From contig JAUCBJ010005024.1 in NCBI GenBank assembly GCA_032718475.1, positions 1 through 40,318 on the forward strand: a stretch of DNA of 40,318 nucleotides. The letters are read 5' to 3'. Both the position numbers and the translations under genes were made by a program. Below are positions 19,338 through 28,950 of the stretch, in pieces (the first letter of the stretch is position 1; each line of letters starts with the position of its first letter). The stretch is from Nemertoderma westbladi. Its lineage: Eukaryota > Xenacoelomorpha > Nemertodermatida > Nemertodermatidae. Under the pieces are notes generated by a model. That model was given only the letters and a program-made list of their open reading frames with translations, did no database searches and was not told the DNA's origin.

Positions 19338-20960
19338 GTTTAGCTATACAGTTGAATGTCTACTACTATAGTTTCAGTTAAAGCAAGTCTAGTAATTCAG
19401 TATGACCGCAAGCCTAGCGATTTATTACCGATACCGTTACTCGGTGTAACGTGATATATATACAATATATTAGAATACCGGTATGCTTATAATATATATA
19501 AGTATTATTACAGACTAGATTTGTCACAGAGTACCGGTATATAATTTTAGCACAAATATATATAAATATATAATAGGCCTATAGTGAATACCGGTATACA
19601 GCTTACACTTATAGTATATATAAGTATAATTATGAACTAGAATTAATTACAGAATACCGGTATGATTTCAGCTCAAATTTATAGAAATAAATATAATAAG
19701 CCTATGGTAAGTACCGGTATGTCAATTATTTTTAGAATAATTGAATTTCTGAATATTTTAGGGTTACTTGGTTACTTTAACTTACTTTATTACCGTTATT
19801 TAAGCAGTAGTCCAACTGATATTGAGACCTAGTTGTTGTATGGCAGGCCTACTATTTATAAATCGTTTGAGTTGATTTATAATAGATATATACCCGTTTA
19901 AATGGGTTTTTTCAATATTTGAAATAAATGTTATTATTTCTGGGGGGTCACTACACAGAAGCTGTGCGCTCTCAGTGAAGTGCTATTTATTTGACACTAA
20001 AACTGATAATTCTAATTTACTTAAGTTACTTAATACTACAAATTACTTACGATATGGGTGAGATTAATTCTCTAATTAAACACAACAAAAATATTACGTA
20101 CGAAATTTTTAGGGTAATTTTACAGGAAGTCTACAAACCAGCCTAACAAAGGGTTAGGTTTCTGGTTATTACAACAGACAGGGTACTACGGTATTTGAAA
20201 ATAATAAGTAGTAGTAAATATACTGTACTGTCCAGATAGGAAAATACCACCGCCTGACGACCTATAACCGTATCGCTATAGGTACTACGTTATGTATCAC
20301 ATAGTTGAGTAATAACTATTACGGTACCTGAACAGACCACACAAACAAACACAGGCTAAAACACTGGCAGACTACGATCAAGCCTAAATAAACTACAGTA
20401 TATGCAGATTCTGAAATAGTTAGTTAGTATGCGTTCTAACACGGTAGTACGACTTATTCTTTAAGAGGGGATTGACCTTACAGCATATGGCTGCCCCAAC
20501 TTACTAACGGCACTTTATCAGACAAACTCTACACACGCCGTAATCTCTCCAAACCCAACAACAGTCAGACAGCAGCTCAGCCTACAATTATCTGAACAAT
20601 CTGAGCAGGGTCACACGCCTTCTGCTCAATATTAGCCTACTAGGAAATAAAACCGACAGAAATAAGTAAAATCTCAATAAAAATTCAGGGCTGCAGTCCC
20701 TGATTAAGTACTAAGACCTACCGGTATACACTAATCAAATTCGAATAATACTAATGTACTGATACAGCAGTACCGGTTAGGACAGTTGGGCCTACAGACC
20801 TACAGAAGTACCGGTTCTGGCAGTTGGACCTACGGACCTACAGCAGTACCGGTTCTGGCAGTTGGGCCTACTGACCTACAGAAGTACCGGTTCAGGTTTA
20901 CCGGTCACTACGGTATTTTGCAACCTTATTGCCTACTGCAATAAGATCGATAACTGTTAT
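19338..20960. other. 5' leader of the LTR element, with tandem repeats
   Basis: About 1.6 kb of untranslated leader on the minus strand, long for such elements. It contains a pair of diverged units of about 120 bp (about 19485-19610 and 19611-19728), each ending in ATACCGGTAT-type words, and three copies of a unit of about 54 bp at 20768-20925 (GCAGTACCGGTTCTGGCAGT, then GGACCTAC). The first bases after the 5' LTR (from 20960 leftwards) read ATAACAGTTAT, with no obvious tRNA primer complement. Confidence 0.7.
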
Positions 20961-22167
20961 TGTTCGCGCTTTTGAAGACCTTTAGCAGTTTAACCTGCCA
21001 AAATTTATATGTCTTTTAGTTAATTAAAACACCTTTAGCATACGACAATATTTTATGCTAATAAACAAAACATTAACCGAAGCCAGCCCATGCGCGATCA
21101 TTCACCCGATGGATCTACACCCGGGAGGCTGAATTCGGCTGCTTAAATTTTATTATTGCAGTGTAAGGTTGCAGTGTAAACCTACTGTATTATTCGATTG
21201 ATCATTAATAATTAATTTCTGACAGATATTATTGGCTTTCGGGAAATATTAACAGTTCCTTTAGGACGTGGCGCTCTATCTATTTAAACAGAACTAGGTC
21301 TTATACTAAACGCAACGATAATGCTTATAATTAAAGTATAAGGCGCATTCTTTAGGAAATGCTTTGTTACCAATCACAATCATGTACACTATTCTGCCGA
21401 CAGTCAGTAAATTTGATCACACATAAAGAGAGCAGCAATTGACTCATGTAGGGTCTGCTAAATAACATTAGATTCAATACACACCACATTGACATAAATC
21501 GCAATTGTTATATATAGCCTGTCTCTCTAACCTGTAGTGTATCAAGAAAATTGGGAAATTTGGGTGATTTATCAGTATTCTCCAAAGAGCAATATTTCCA
21601 TCAACAAATAGATACAATTAATAACTGACGGTAAATAACAGTACAAACAATATAATTAGTGCAGTTAAATTAAGTGAGTGAGACTAGTTAGTTGATTGAT
21701 TGATTAGTAGGATAACAGTTATACTTTCGATAATTTAAGCAGTTTTACTAGAGTTCTTCCCAAAAGCCGGTGGTCTGGCGAAAAATGGGAACACAACAAC
21801 AGAATCATATGAAGAATCATATGACTACCTGACTATACGAGGATACCAACTACCCTTATTCCCCGAAGCTCCCGTCCAACACAGAGGATGAGCATAGAGA
21901 TAGGAAATTCAGTTCAGTAGCTCTGGGATAGGTCAAAATCCACGCCCACTCAAATTCTATTGGCCGATACGGACAGCAGGGCTGAAGCAACCTCCCTAAG
22001 CTGGTTGGTCGATTAAACGGAGCCCAGATACCTTCGTACAGCACATCAGCCAATAAGCTGGTAGCTTGCACTATTTTAGCTATAGATCCCTTTTAGAGTA
22101 TTCTAGCGACCGGGGGGGAACTGGCCAGCAAGGCAAACGAATCAGTTATCCCACAAAAGCTTTTACA
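20961..22167 (-). repeat. LTR (5' LTR of the minus-strand element)
   Basis: 1207 bp, same ends and length as the left LTR and nearly identical. The element's promoter should lie here and drive leftward transcription. I cannot mark a TATA box or start site with confidence. Confidence 0.96.
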
Positions 22168-22172
22168 AGGTG
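22168..22172. repeat. Target site duplication AGGTG (right)
   Basis: Repeat of 9251-9255, directly after the CA end of the right LTR. Confidence 0.92.
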
Positions 22173-22721
22173 GATTTAAAACATTTTGTCTGTTTAAATA
22201 TTTTGCTTGATATTATTGATTGATTTAAATAACAGTTGACTTATTGACTTATTTCAACCGATAATTATAGGTAGTTTTAAATGAGACAGTTAATTATTTG
22301 GACGTATAATTATATGTCGTATTAAATGTAGCTATTAATTCAGCTGATCTCGCGATGATTAACTTCTCTGCTTCTATACCATGCTTCACTACCGTACCGG
22401 TACCACTGTGCACTGTACAGCTGTACCAGTACTGCAGTATCTGAGTCAGCTGATCACATTTAATACGACCTATAATTATACGTCAAAATAATTCACTGTC
22501 TCATTTAAAACTACCTATAATTATCGGTTGAAATAAGTCAATAAGTCAACTGTTATTTAAATCAATCAATAATATCAAGCAAAATATTTAAACAGACAAA
22601 ATGTTTTAAATCAACCTATAATATTAAGCAAAATAATGCAGTTTTGAAACATTATTTAAAACTACTAATAATATCACTCGTATTAATTTATTGAATATTG
22701 ATACTAAATGTATGCCATATT
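22173..22721. repeat. Foldback element: rest of left arm, loop and right arm
   Basis: The arm at 22173-22350 pairs with 22440-22620 (for example GATTTAAAACATTTTGTCTG against its complement near 22590-22615), and 22620-22721 pairs with 9098-9255. The loop, about 22350-22440, is rich in GTACCGGTAC and GTACTG words. No coding capacity. It behaves like a MITE or foldback sequence that was already in the Sp intron before the LTR element landed. Confidence 0.8.
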
Positions 22722-22954
22722 ATGACAAGCGATATTTGGGACCAAATTGATTTAAAACAACTAAGGTCAACAGAGGTGAAGGACGGTTTAATTATTAATC
22801 CTATCTAATGTAAAAAGCAATGGAAGTGCTGCTTGACAGTATGGTTTAAGCACTAATGGTATACGTTATACGAACATTTCGTCTCTGGACTTTTCGTCCC
22901 GGGACGAAACGTCCTAGATCCAAGCATAATACCAGTAGCTACAGATGACCAATA
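22722..22954. other. Intron sequence with an 18-bp palindrome
   Basis: Short unique stretch of Sp intron 3. At about 22888-22905 it contains the perfect palindrome TTTCGTCCCGGGACGAAA, followed by CGTCCTAG. Nothing else is recognised. Confidence 0.5.
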
Positions 22955-23705
22955 GTGGTTACAAACCCCGTCACCATAAAGGGGAGTCAAAGGGGTTACA
23001 AACCCCGTCACAATAAAGGGGAGTCAAAGTGGTTACAAACCCGTCACCATAAAGGGGAGTCAAAGTGGTTACAAACATTCCGGCCGGAATTGACCCCATT
23101 CCGGCAATTCCGGCCGGAACCGGAATCGGGCAAAAACCGCCGGAATTCCGGCCGGAACGGAATTCCGGGACATCCCTAGTTACAAACCCCGTCACCATAA
23201 AGGGAGTCAAAGGGGTTACAAACCCGTCACTATAAAGGGAGTCAAAGGGGTTACAAACCCGTCACCATAAAGGGGAGTCAAAGTGGTTACAAACCCCGTC
23301 ACCATAAAGGGGAGTCAAAGTGGTTACAAACCCGCCCCATAAAGGGGAGTCAAAGGGGTTACAAACCCGTCACCATAAAGGGGAGTCAAAGTGGTTACAA
23401 ACCCCGTCACCATAAAGGGGAGTCAAAGTGGTTACAAACCCCGTCACCATAAAGGGGAGTCAAAGTGGTTACAAACCCGCCCCATAAAGGGGAGTCAAAG
23501 TGGTTACAAACCCCGTCACCATAAAGGGGAGTCAAAGTGGTTACAAACCCGTCACCATAAAGGGGAGTCAAAGTGGTTACAAACCCCGTCACCATAAAGG
23601 GGAGTCAAAGTGGTTACAAACCCGCCCCATAAAGGGGAGTCAAAGGGGTTACAAACCCGCCCCATAAAGGGGAGTCAAAGGGGTTACAAACCCCGTCACA
23701 ATAAA
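22955..23705. repeat. Minisatellite, unit about 33-38 bp
   Basis: About 18 copies of GGTTACAAACCCCGTCACCA followed by TAAAGGGGAGTCAAAGT, with variants (CCGCCCCATAAAGG; GG in place of GT at the end). The array is broken once, at 23067-23181, by a GC-rich palindromic insert. Its right end stops about 33 bp before exon 3 of the Sp-like gene, close to the donor. Confidence 0.95.
23067..23181. mobile_element. Palindrome-rich MITE-like insert in the minisatellite
   Basis: About 115 bases made of interleaved TTCCGGCCGGAA and GGAATTCC words, ending GGGACATCCCTAG, placed inside one minisatellite unit. CTAGGGATGTCCC at one end is similar to CTAGGGATCGACC at the start of the palindromic patch at 36113. 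Very short self-complementary elements of this look are common MITE relics. No clear target duplication was identified. Confidence 0.45.
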
Positions 23706-23737
23706 CGTGAGTCAAATTAACGGAATATATAACTTAC

Positions 23738-23932
23738 CACTGAGAACCACTTGCGATTCGTTGCTAGTCTGTCTGGTAATAATCCGAATACCCGAACCAG
23801 ACTGGCCCGAGTTAGATTGTCCGGAACCAGACAGTCCGGAACCAGATTGTACGGAACCAGATTGTACGGAACCAGATTGTGCGGAACCAGATTGTGCGGA
23901 ACCAGAATCAGTTACCTTTACCGACAAGCCAC
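23738..23932 (-). CDS. Sp-like gene exon 3: Ser/Gly/Gln repeat
   Basis: 195 nt, phase 1 to phase 1, with acceptor TTTGTTCGTACAG and donor GTAAGT (consensus). It encodes GLSVKVTDSGSAQSGSAQSG, continues as pentapeptide SGSxQ repeats, and ends in an ITRQTSNESQVVLSG segment. The 15-bp repeat (GGAACCAGATTGT plus two variable bases on the plus strand) gives seven or so pentapeptides. The composition suits an Sp activation domain. Joining to exon 2 gives a Gly codon and to exon 4 an Ala codon, both in frame. Confidence 0.85.
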
Positions 23933-24073
23933 CTGTACGAACAAATACGGTAAATTAATCGATAATATAATATAAATTTGAAGTAAAGAAATACCGGCGC
24001 ACTAACACTGGTAATTAACTAAAATTATTGTTACTAACTAATCTCTTCGATTCATTAAATCAACCCAACTCAC
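23933..24073. other. Sp-like gene intron 2
   Basis: A short 141-bp intron with donor GTGAGT (24073-24068) and acceptor TTCGTACAG (to 23933) on the minus strand. Confidence 0.8.
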
Positions 24074-24170
24074 CCGCTGGACAACCTGATTGCACCGTTT
24101 GGGAATTCATCGATGTCATTTGAGTCGTCGAAGAATTGCTCAGCCGAACAAAATCCCCGGAAACTACCGA
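24074..24170 (-). CDS. Sp-like gene exon 2: short Ser/Thr/Gln exon
   Basis: 97 nt between acceptor CCCGTAACAG (24171 and right) and donor GTGAGT (24073 and left). It translates in phase 0 as 32 residues, SVVSGDFVRLSNSSTTQMTS and a further 12, plus the first base of a Gly codon. It was found by asking for an exon that turns the phase 0 end of exon 1 into the phase 1 start of exon 3. It does so exactly and has no stop. The composition matches its neighbours. Confidence 0.78.
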
Positions 24171-24359
24171 CTGTTACGGGATTAAACAGATTTAGTTAGT
24201 TTAATGAATAGGACAAAAATAATCCTACAGAAATGTAATAATGGCGACGATTTAGTAAAATTGATTTATCTGTATCATATTACCCTCACTCAGACATATT
24301 TAAGGAAGACAAACTACAACTTTATATCACTAACTCATTTTTATGTTTCCAAGGAAAAC

Positions 24360-24500
24360 CGGCGATAATAATACACATAAATAATATAGGCCTACACAGA
24401 GATAATATTAATAACAAATTGCATATAACACATTTGTTTCATGCAATACTGGTACTGCAATTTGTTATTAATATGAAACTCTGTGTATTATTTCTGCAAA
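24360..24500. repeat. Inverted repeat in Sp intron 1
   Basis: TAATAACAAATTGCA (about 24407-24423) and TGCAATTTGTTATTA (about 24457-24472) are complementary, and flanking ACACAGAGATAATA-like words extend the pairing. A small foldback or MITE relic. Confidence 0.6.
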
Positions 24501-24628
24501 CATATATTTTCGGTTCCTGAGGATATTTGTTTGTTTATATTATTAAAAATTTGTGCGTAAGGGTTTACTGTGGAATGTCACCCAAGGTGGCTAACGAGTT
24601 ATCTATCTCGCGTAAATAGCTCAAAAAA

Positions 24629-25448
24629 CAGGGACGGATTATGGATTTTCGGAAGTCGCATCTTACGGGCCTACCACCCCCCCCCGCACGAAAACCAATT
24701 GCAAAATTTTTGGACCCCGTTGGTAAAAATAAATAATGCTGGTGATATTTTTTTCGAATAAAACAATATATTCCATGTAAAAACGTAACGGAAAGCACTA
24801 TGGACAGAATAGTTGAATGTCGCTAAATTGAAAATCAGTGAAAAAAACGGTGATTTCCGCTTACACTTTTTTTTATCGAATAATAGTTCTATATTATTTA
24901 AATAATAATTATATTTTCCTAAAATTACACAATATATAATTAACATAAACTCTATATTTAGATACGACTGACAGCGTACGCGCGTTGGGTAGTGAGTGAC
25001 TAGTGACATACTGAGAAATAATGTGTGACTTTGTTTGTGATATAATTTTGAAAATATATTGGTAAATCAATAAATTAGACACAAAAATTACCGGTACTTA
25101 AAAAAAAGCAATTTCATAGTCTTGTGACTACTGAACTCGTAAATGATATCAGATAAATCTAATTGAAAAGTAAAGTAAATGTTGTTAATTGTAGTTGTAG
25201 TACCGGTAATAATTTACTATTATTTTAAATCGACCCTTTTGCTAACGTTTTCCTTTAATCATTACTTTGGTACTCTAAATATTTATTGAACAGCCAGAAA
25301 TTAATAAATAAATGAGGATGTTTTATCTGTGAGATAATTTTCGGTAAATTTCTCCCAACTTGCGGGCGGGCCCCTTCCAACTTACGGGCCCCCGTCATCT
25401 GCGCCTGTTGCCCCCCCCCCCCCCCCCCCCCCCCTCAATCCGTCCCTG
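24629..25448. mobile_element. Non-autonomous hAT-like element, 820 bp
   Basis: The ends are inverted: CAGGGACGGATTATGG on the left, and the complement of the right end reads CAGGGACGGATTGAGG. CAGGG-type ends with G-rich inner sequence and GGGCCCGTAAGTTGG-like words are typical of hAT MITEs. The right end has a run of about 28 C (about 25411-25434). Flanking 8-mers TCAAAAAA and CCCAAAAG agree only partly, so the target duplication has decayed or the boundary is off by a base or two. No transposase frame is present. Confidence 0.65.
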
Positions 25449-25845
25449 CCCAAAAGATTCACCAATTACTTATTTAAAATTAGCTTTCTAACCAAATTTT
25501 AGGAAAAGATGGAGGAAATTCAGATTCTTTATCTCCCGTACAGTATATTCTATCGAATCGTTATGATATCGAGATATTCATCATTCAGCAGTCAAGTTTG
25601 TTACCAAGGATTAAGTAATTCCATTATAAACCGCTTCAGCACAAATATTTCTAAATTTCTGATAGATCAGTCCATTTCGGCGAAATGATCAATGAGGGAA
25701 GAATGCCTTCATGCAGTGCTGCAGCGCACAATAGAAAAACGATATAACCTATTGACATATTGGTATCGAAAATCGATAGGCCTACTCGATAAAATAAAAA
25801 TATATATAATAGATAAATTGATTAATTTTAAATAAATAATATCAC

Positions 25846-26910
25846 CTTATTTCTCACTGTGGATTTGACGTCATCGTAAGTAATTGATTGAATAAACCCC
25901 TGATTGGCTGTCTGTATGAGGCCCTGATTGGCTGTCTGTACGAGACCCTGATTGGCTGTCTGTATGAGGCCTTGATTGGTTATCTGTATGGGCCCCTGAT
26001 TGGCTGTATTTAAGAACGCCTGATTGGCTGTGTGCTGTTGGCCCATCATTAGATTAGGAGCTGGATGGGGCGAGTTTATACCTAAGGTTTGATTAACACC
26101 GGGTTGGGGAGCGCCAAGACCGGAACCAGAGGGAATAATCATTGACGGCGTTCCTCCTTCCATCCCGCCTATACAGTATCCCTGGACCTGTCCTTGAGGA
26201 TTAGTGAGGGCGTAGAGATTAGCCACTGTAGGGCCGGATTGGTTAACCGGGAAGTTGGCGCACGCTGCTGATTGGTTGGTTGGGAAACCGGCGCATTGGT
26301 TGGTCACGGGTTCGGTTTTAATGACAGAGGAATTCGACCAGGGTTGTAAGTTTGGAAGTTGCGATAGGTAAGGTACTCCGGTGGATACTGACGGCTGCAC
26401 TGGGTTGCCCGCTAACTGAGTTCCTGTCTGGATGAGGTAGGACTTGCCGTCAGCGCCGTAGACAATCTGGTAGGCTGAGGAGTTGGTACCGGTAACAACG
26501 GATGCGTTGGGTGTCCGAACCGCCTGTATAGCGCGGAACGTTTTGGTTGCAAAGGGGGTCTGCGCCGCAGAATTGGAGACTGCAGGTGTGGGATAGCCCC
26601 CCGTGGTACGCGGAGAAGGTTGGGTTGCATCCATTGACCCAGAAGAGTAGGTAGTCTGGTAACCCAGAGAAGATGATTGGGAGACTAACGATTGCTCTGC
26701 GCTACCGGAATCAATAATCTGAGAACAGGACGAGTTGATGTGATTATCGGTGACCTTCTGCAGTTCGGTTAGCAGAGCGGCAATGGCTGCGCTGATATCC
26801 GCTGAGCTTCCCTGGTCCCCTGGAGATAATGTTGAGACAATCGGGTCCGAAGTAAAACAACTACCGGTAGTGTTACCTGGATTATTTGTGTGGTCCTCAT
26901 TCTCCTCCAT
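25846..26910 (-). CDS. Sp-like gene exon 1: start codon and activation region
   Basis: The ATG at 26910 sits in a good context (ACAATGG). 355 residues to the AAG/GTGATA donor at 25846; an ACA/GTGAGA donor at 25858 is equally in phase and would remove four residues. The protein is rich in Ser, Thr, Gln, Asn, Gly and Pro, as in Sp1-4 glutamine-rich activation domains. An ADISAAIAALLTELQKV stretch near residue 38 may form a helix. SxTTGGYPTPAVSNS and VIKTEPV-like segments recall Sp linkers; KTEP is a possible sumoylation site. The C-terminal part is an octapeptide array, TANQGLIQ and variants, in about six copies (25883-26035). The Sp box is not seen. Confidence 0.85.
25883..26035. repeat. 24-bp coding tandem repeat (TANQGLIQ)
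   Basis: Six or so 24-bp units in the Sp activation exon, plus-strand form CCTGATTGGCTGTCTGTATG. Each unit encodes one TANQGLIQ-like octapeptide on the minus strand and contains AGCCAATCAG, a match to the CCAAT-box consensus. Confidence 0.88.
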
Positions 26911-27106
26911 TGTAATTGTAAAACGTATTAGTAAGCTATTAACAGTAGGCCTACAGCAGTAATACCTGTATCCGATCCGATTCCGATAGGCTATGTCAGT
27001 ATGTTATACTATATACAGATATATAGTAGGCCTATAGTCTGACTGTCCGATAGTAGAAAGTAGAAGCAGTACCGGTATTATATATTACAGAAAAAACAGG
27101 TTTTAC
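26911..27106 (-). promoter_or_regulatory. Sp-like gene 5' flank / 5' UTR
   Basis: About 200 bases between the start codon and the P-like transposon. CTGTTAATAG at about 26935-26945 on the minus strand could be an acceptor for a non-coding first exon. No TATA box can be fixed. It contains several TAGGCCTA words. It is called regulatory by position only. Confidence 0.35.
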
Positions 27107-27114
27107 GATACTAC
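27107..27114. repeat. 8-bp target site duplication (left)
   Basis: GATACTAC here and at 29355-29362, directly outside the inverted ends of the transposon. Eight bases is the length expected for P-superfamily elements. Confidence 0.9.
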
Positions 27115-27177
27115 CAAGGACAGCTCTACTACAGGACTGGCAAGCCTTTTTCCCCGATACCGCTAGCGGGGGCCATT
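27115..27177 (+). repeat. Terminal inverted repeat, left
   Basis: CAAGGACAGCTCTACTACAG and onward through CCCCGATACCGCTAGCGG, complementary to 29277-29354. Confidence 0.9.
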
Positions 27178-27682
27178 GCTTTATACTTAATAAACAGTCG
27201 ATATATGACCATTACACCGCGGTTAGGGTCTATCTGGAGTAAAATTTTACAGTGAAAACGAATAGATTATTTATTTTTATCCATTTTTTATTTAAAGACC
27301 TTGAATTTTAATTTTAATAAGTGAAGCACCAATTTGAGTATCACTTATGAAGATACATTGTTTAATTTCAAATTCTAATATTACGTTAATAATTATGACA
27401 CAAACTGAAAAATTACCGGTACCCCTATGGCAGCCTAAAACAAGCTCTATCAGCAATGAATTATTGACAACCAAAATAACAGTTTGTTGCTATGGTAACC
27501 GAGTAAAACAACGTATAAAAAGCTCACTTTTTTACTTTCGTATCGCCTTATTGCTACAAGTTATTGTATATTTCTTTGTATAATTCACATATTTATTTTA
27601 AAAGTAATATGTGGGGTGGGACCAGTATAAATGTGATAAAAATGGAAATATAATAGTCTCTAAAGGTACAGAAATTATCCTA

Positions 27683-28950
27683 CTATAAAATAGTCCTAGA
27701 AATGTTATGTTCCCGTAATTCGAGCCAGTTTGGTATGAGCCCCAGTACTGCAGTATGGCGTCTGTTCTCAGTTTGATGTGAATCCGTGGTTCTCTTCTGC
27801 AGGCCGTTTACAATCGTGTTAGCTAGAACACGACACGCGGATATAGGCGGTCTTGGGAAAAATTCATAGTAGCTGGCAATTAGATCGATGATTACAACAA
27901 GTTGCTTATGACAGCGAATAGTGCCATGGGGCACAAGATCAACGAAGGCTGCTGAAGCCAATGTCCACCACACCAACTCTTGGCAGGGCAGTTGTAAACC
28001 ACCACGTGACAGATTTCGAATAAAAGTACTGTCCGCTTGCACTACATCTTCTGAGTTTTCAAGTTCTGGTACAAAACGTAACAGATATCCCGCTACGTAT
28101 GCGGCAGCCCGCGTTCACAGTCCGTGGCCTTTGGCCTTAGACTAGAGTCTATATCAGAAAGACGTTCAACAATAGCAAGGGTTTCCTCGGGTACCTAATG
28201 GATAACTGCATGAATCACATGTTTTTGAATGTTCAGCTGCTGTAACGGCTTTAGGTATCTCATTTAAGTCGACCAACAATAACAAACTCCGTCCCAGAAA
28301 AGCCGCTTCAACGTCTTTCACAGTAAGAGTGAGATTTGAGCCCGTCATACCACGGAAACAGCCAAACTCACCTTCCAATCTGTTTTGGTTAATTGAACCA
28401 CTCTGCCACTTAAAACGTAATCATAGCCCCGCTGTAGTAAAAGGAATGACAATTCTCGCAGTCCAGACGTTGTCTGCCATAATGCCGCTGTGTATTAGTG
28501 GATAACACACCCTGCTGCCCTGTCTCCTACGTCCAATAGCATGAGGGAAGTTCTGGAACTCGGTGCCCATCACCATTTCTTCCAATGTTCGTATCGCCGT
28601 GCAGTCTGTAGAAGTGATTGCTTCACGGTAAGGATCTTTAAACCGTACTGCTTCACCAACACTTGTCACACTAACAACTTTCCACCATATTAAAATATGT
28701 TCTATCCCTTCTGCTGTACCATTACAACCATTCAAGGAGAGTGCTGCGACTACCTTTTCATTAAAGACGCGGAGAACACGAGACGAAAGGTTCTCCGCCA
28801 TCTCCAACTCGCTTAGGTAAAAGCCGAAATCCACTTATCGCGCTCAGTTCCGGACGGAGGCAACTTCACAGTGCGAACCGGATTTCCTTTATAATTGCCG
28901 TCACACCCAAAGTAGCAAAGACACAACACTTCTTCGTCATTATTACAGTA
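27683..28950 (-). pseudogene. THAP/P-element-like transposase pseudogene
   Basis: Read on the minus strand. At about 28950-28813 a THAP-like start has CYFGCDGNYKGNP and VKLPPSGTERDKWISAF, then a TAA stop. At 28834-28421, in another frame, are SSRVLRVFNEKVVAALSL, NGTAEGIEHILIWW and DPYREAI, like the region after the GTP-binding part of P transposases. A TGA follows directly. In the same frame beyond it come KWQSGSINQNRLEGEFGCFR, matching the conserved NQDxLExxFxxxR block (Asp is Asn here), and AAFLGRSLLLL. After another break, AYVAGYLLRFVPEL and SRGGLQLPCQEL (to 27683) match the P C-terminus. The catalytic RNase H core is gone, removed by a deletion that joins THAP to the C-terminal part. No function is expected. 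Confidence 0.68.

Larger units (their letters stand above)
9256..22167 (-). mobile_element. Complete non-autonomous BEL/Pao-type LTR retroelement, 12.9 kb
   Basis: Two direct LTRs of 1207 bp with TG..CA ends and a 5-bp duplication AGGTG on both sides. Coding is on the minus strand: 5' LTR 22167-20961, leader 20960-19338, gag-pro 19337-14694, AT-rich spacer, ORF2 13068-12775, ORF3 12778-10541, 3' LTR 10462-9256. Gag zinc knuckles and a DSG protease of BEL/Pao type are intact. Reverse transcriptase, RNase H and integrase are missing, so movement would need a helper element. Just before the 3' LTR the minus strand reads GGGAGCGG, a weak polypurine tract. I do not see a clear TGG-starting primer site after the 5' LTR. 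The LTRs differ at only about four places by eye, so the insertion is recent. ORF3 in the env position is the novelty. Confidence 0.93.
24171..25845. other. Sp-like gene intron 1
   Basis: A 1.67 kb AT-rich intron. It holds a non-autonomous hAT-like element (24629-25448). At about 24360-24500 an imperfect inverted repeat pairs TAATAACAAATTGCA with TGCAATTTGTTATTA around a short loop. Short minus-strand open frames here have no recognised domain. Confidence 0.7.
6091..26910 (-). other. Sp/KLF-type transcription factor gene, 3' end outside window
   Basis: Gene-level entry. Five exons join without breaking frame: 26910-25846 (phase 0 end), 24170-24074 (ends phase 1), 23932-23738 (1 to 1), 7626-7245 (1 to 2) and 6272-6091 (2 to 1). 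They give 640 residues plus one base. All junctions are GT-AG. The order is the Sp1-4 layout: a long Ser/Thr/Gln/Asn-rich activation region, a Buttonhead box, then C2H2 fingers. Proteins of this family bind GC/GT boxes in promoters in the nucleus. The third finger, expected in one more exon, is not in the window. I do not see the short N-terminal Sp box, so an upstream coding exon or loss of the box is possible. Introns have grown through repeats; intron 3 alone is about 16.1 kb. Confidence 0.88.

Noticed and set aside
22955-23705. CRISPR-like array of 37-bp repeats
   Set aside because: Units are contiguous with no unique spacers, and the context is a eukaryotic intron.
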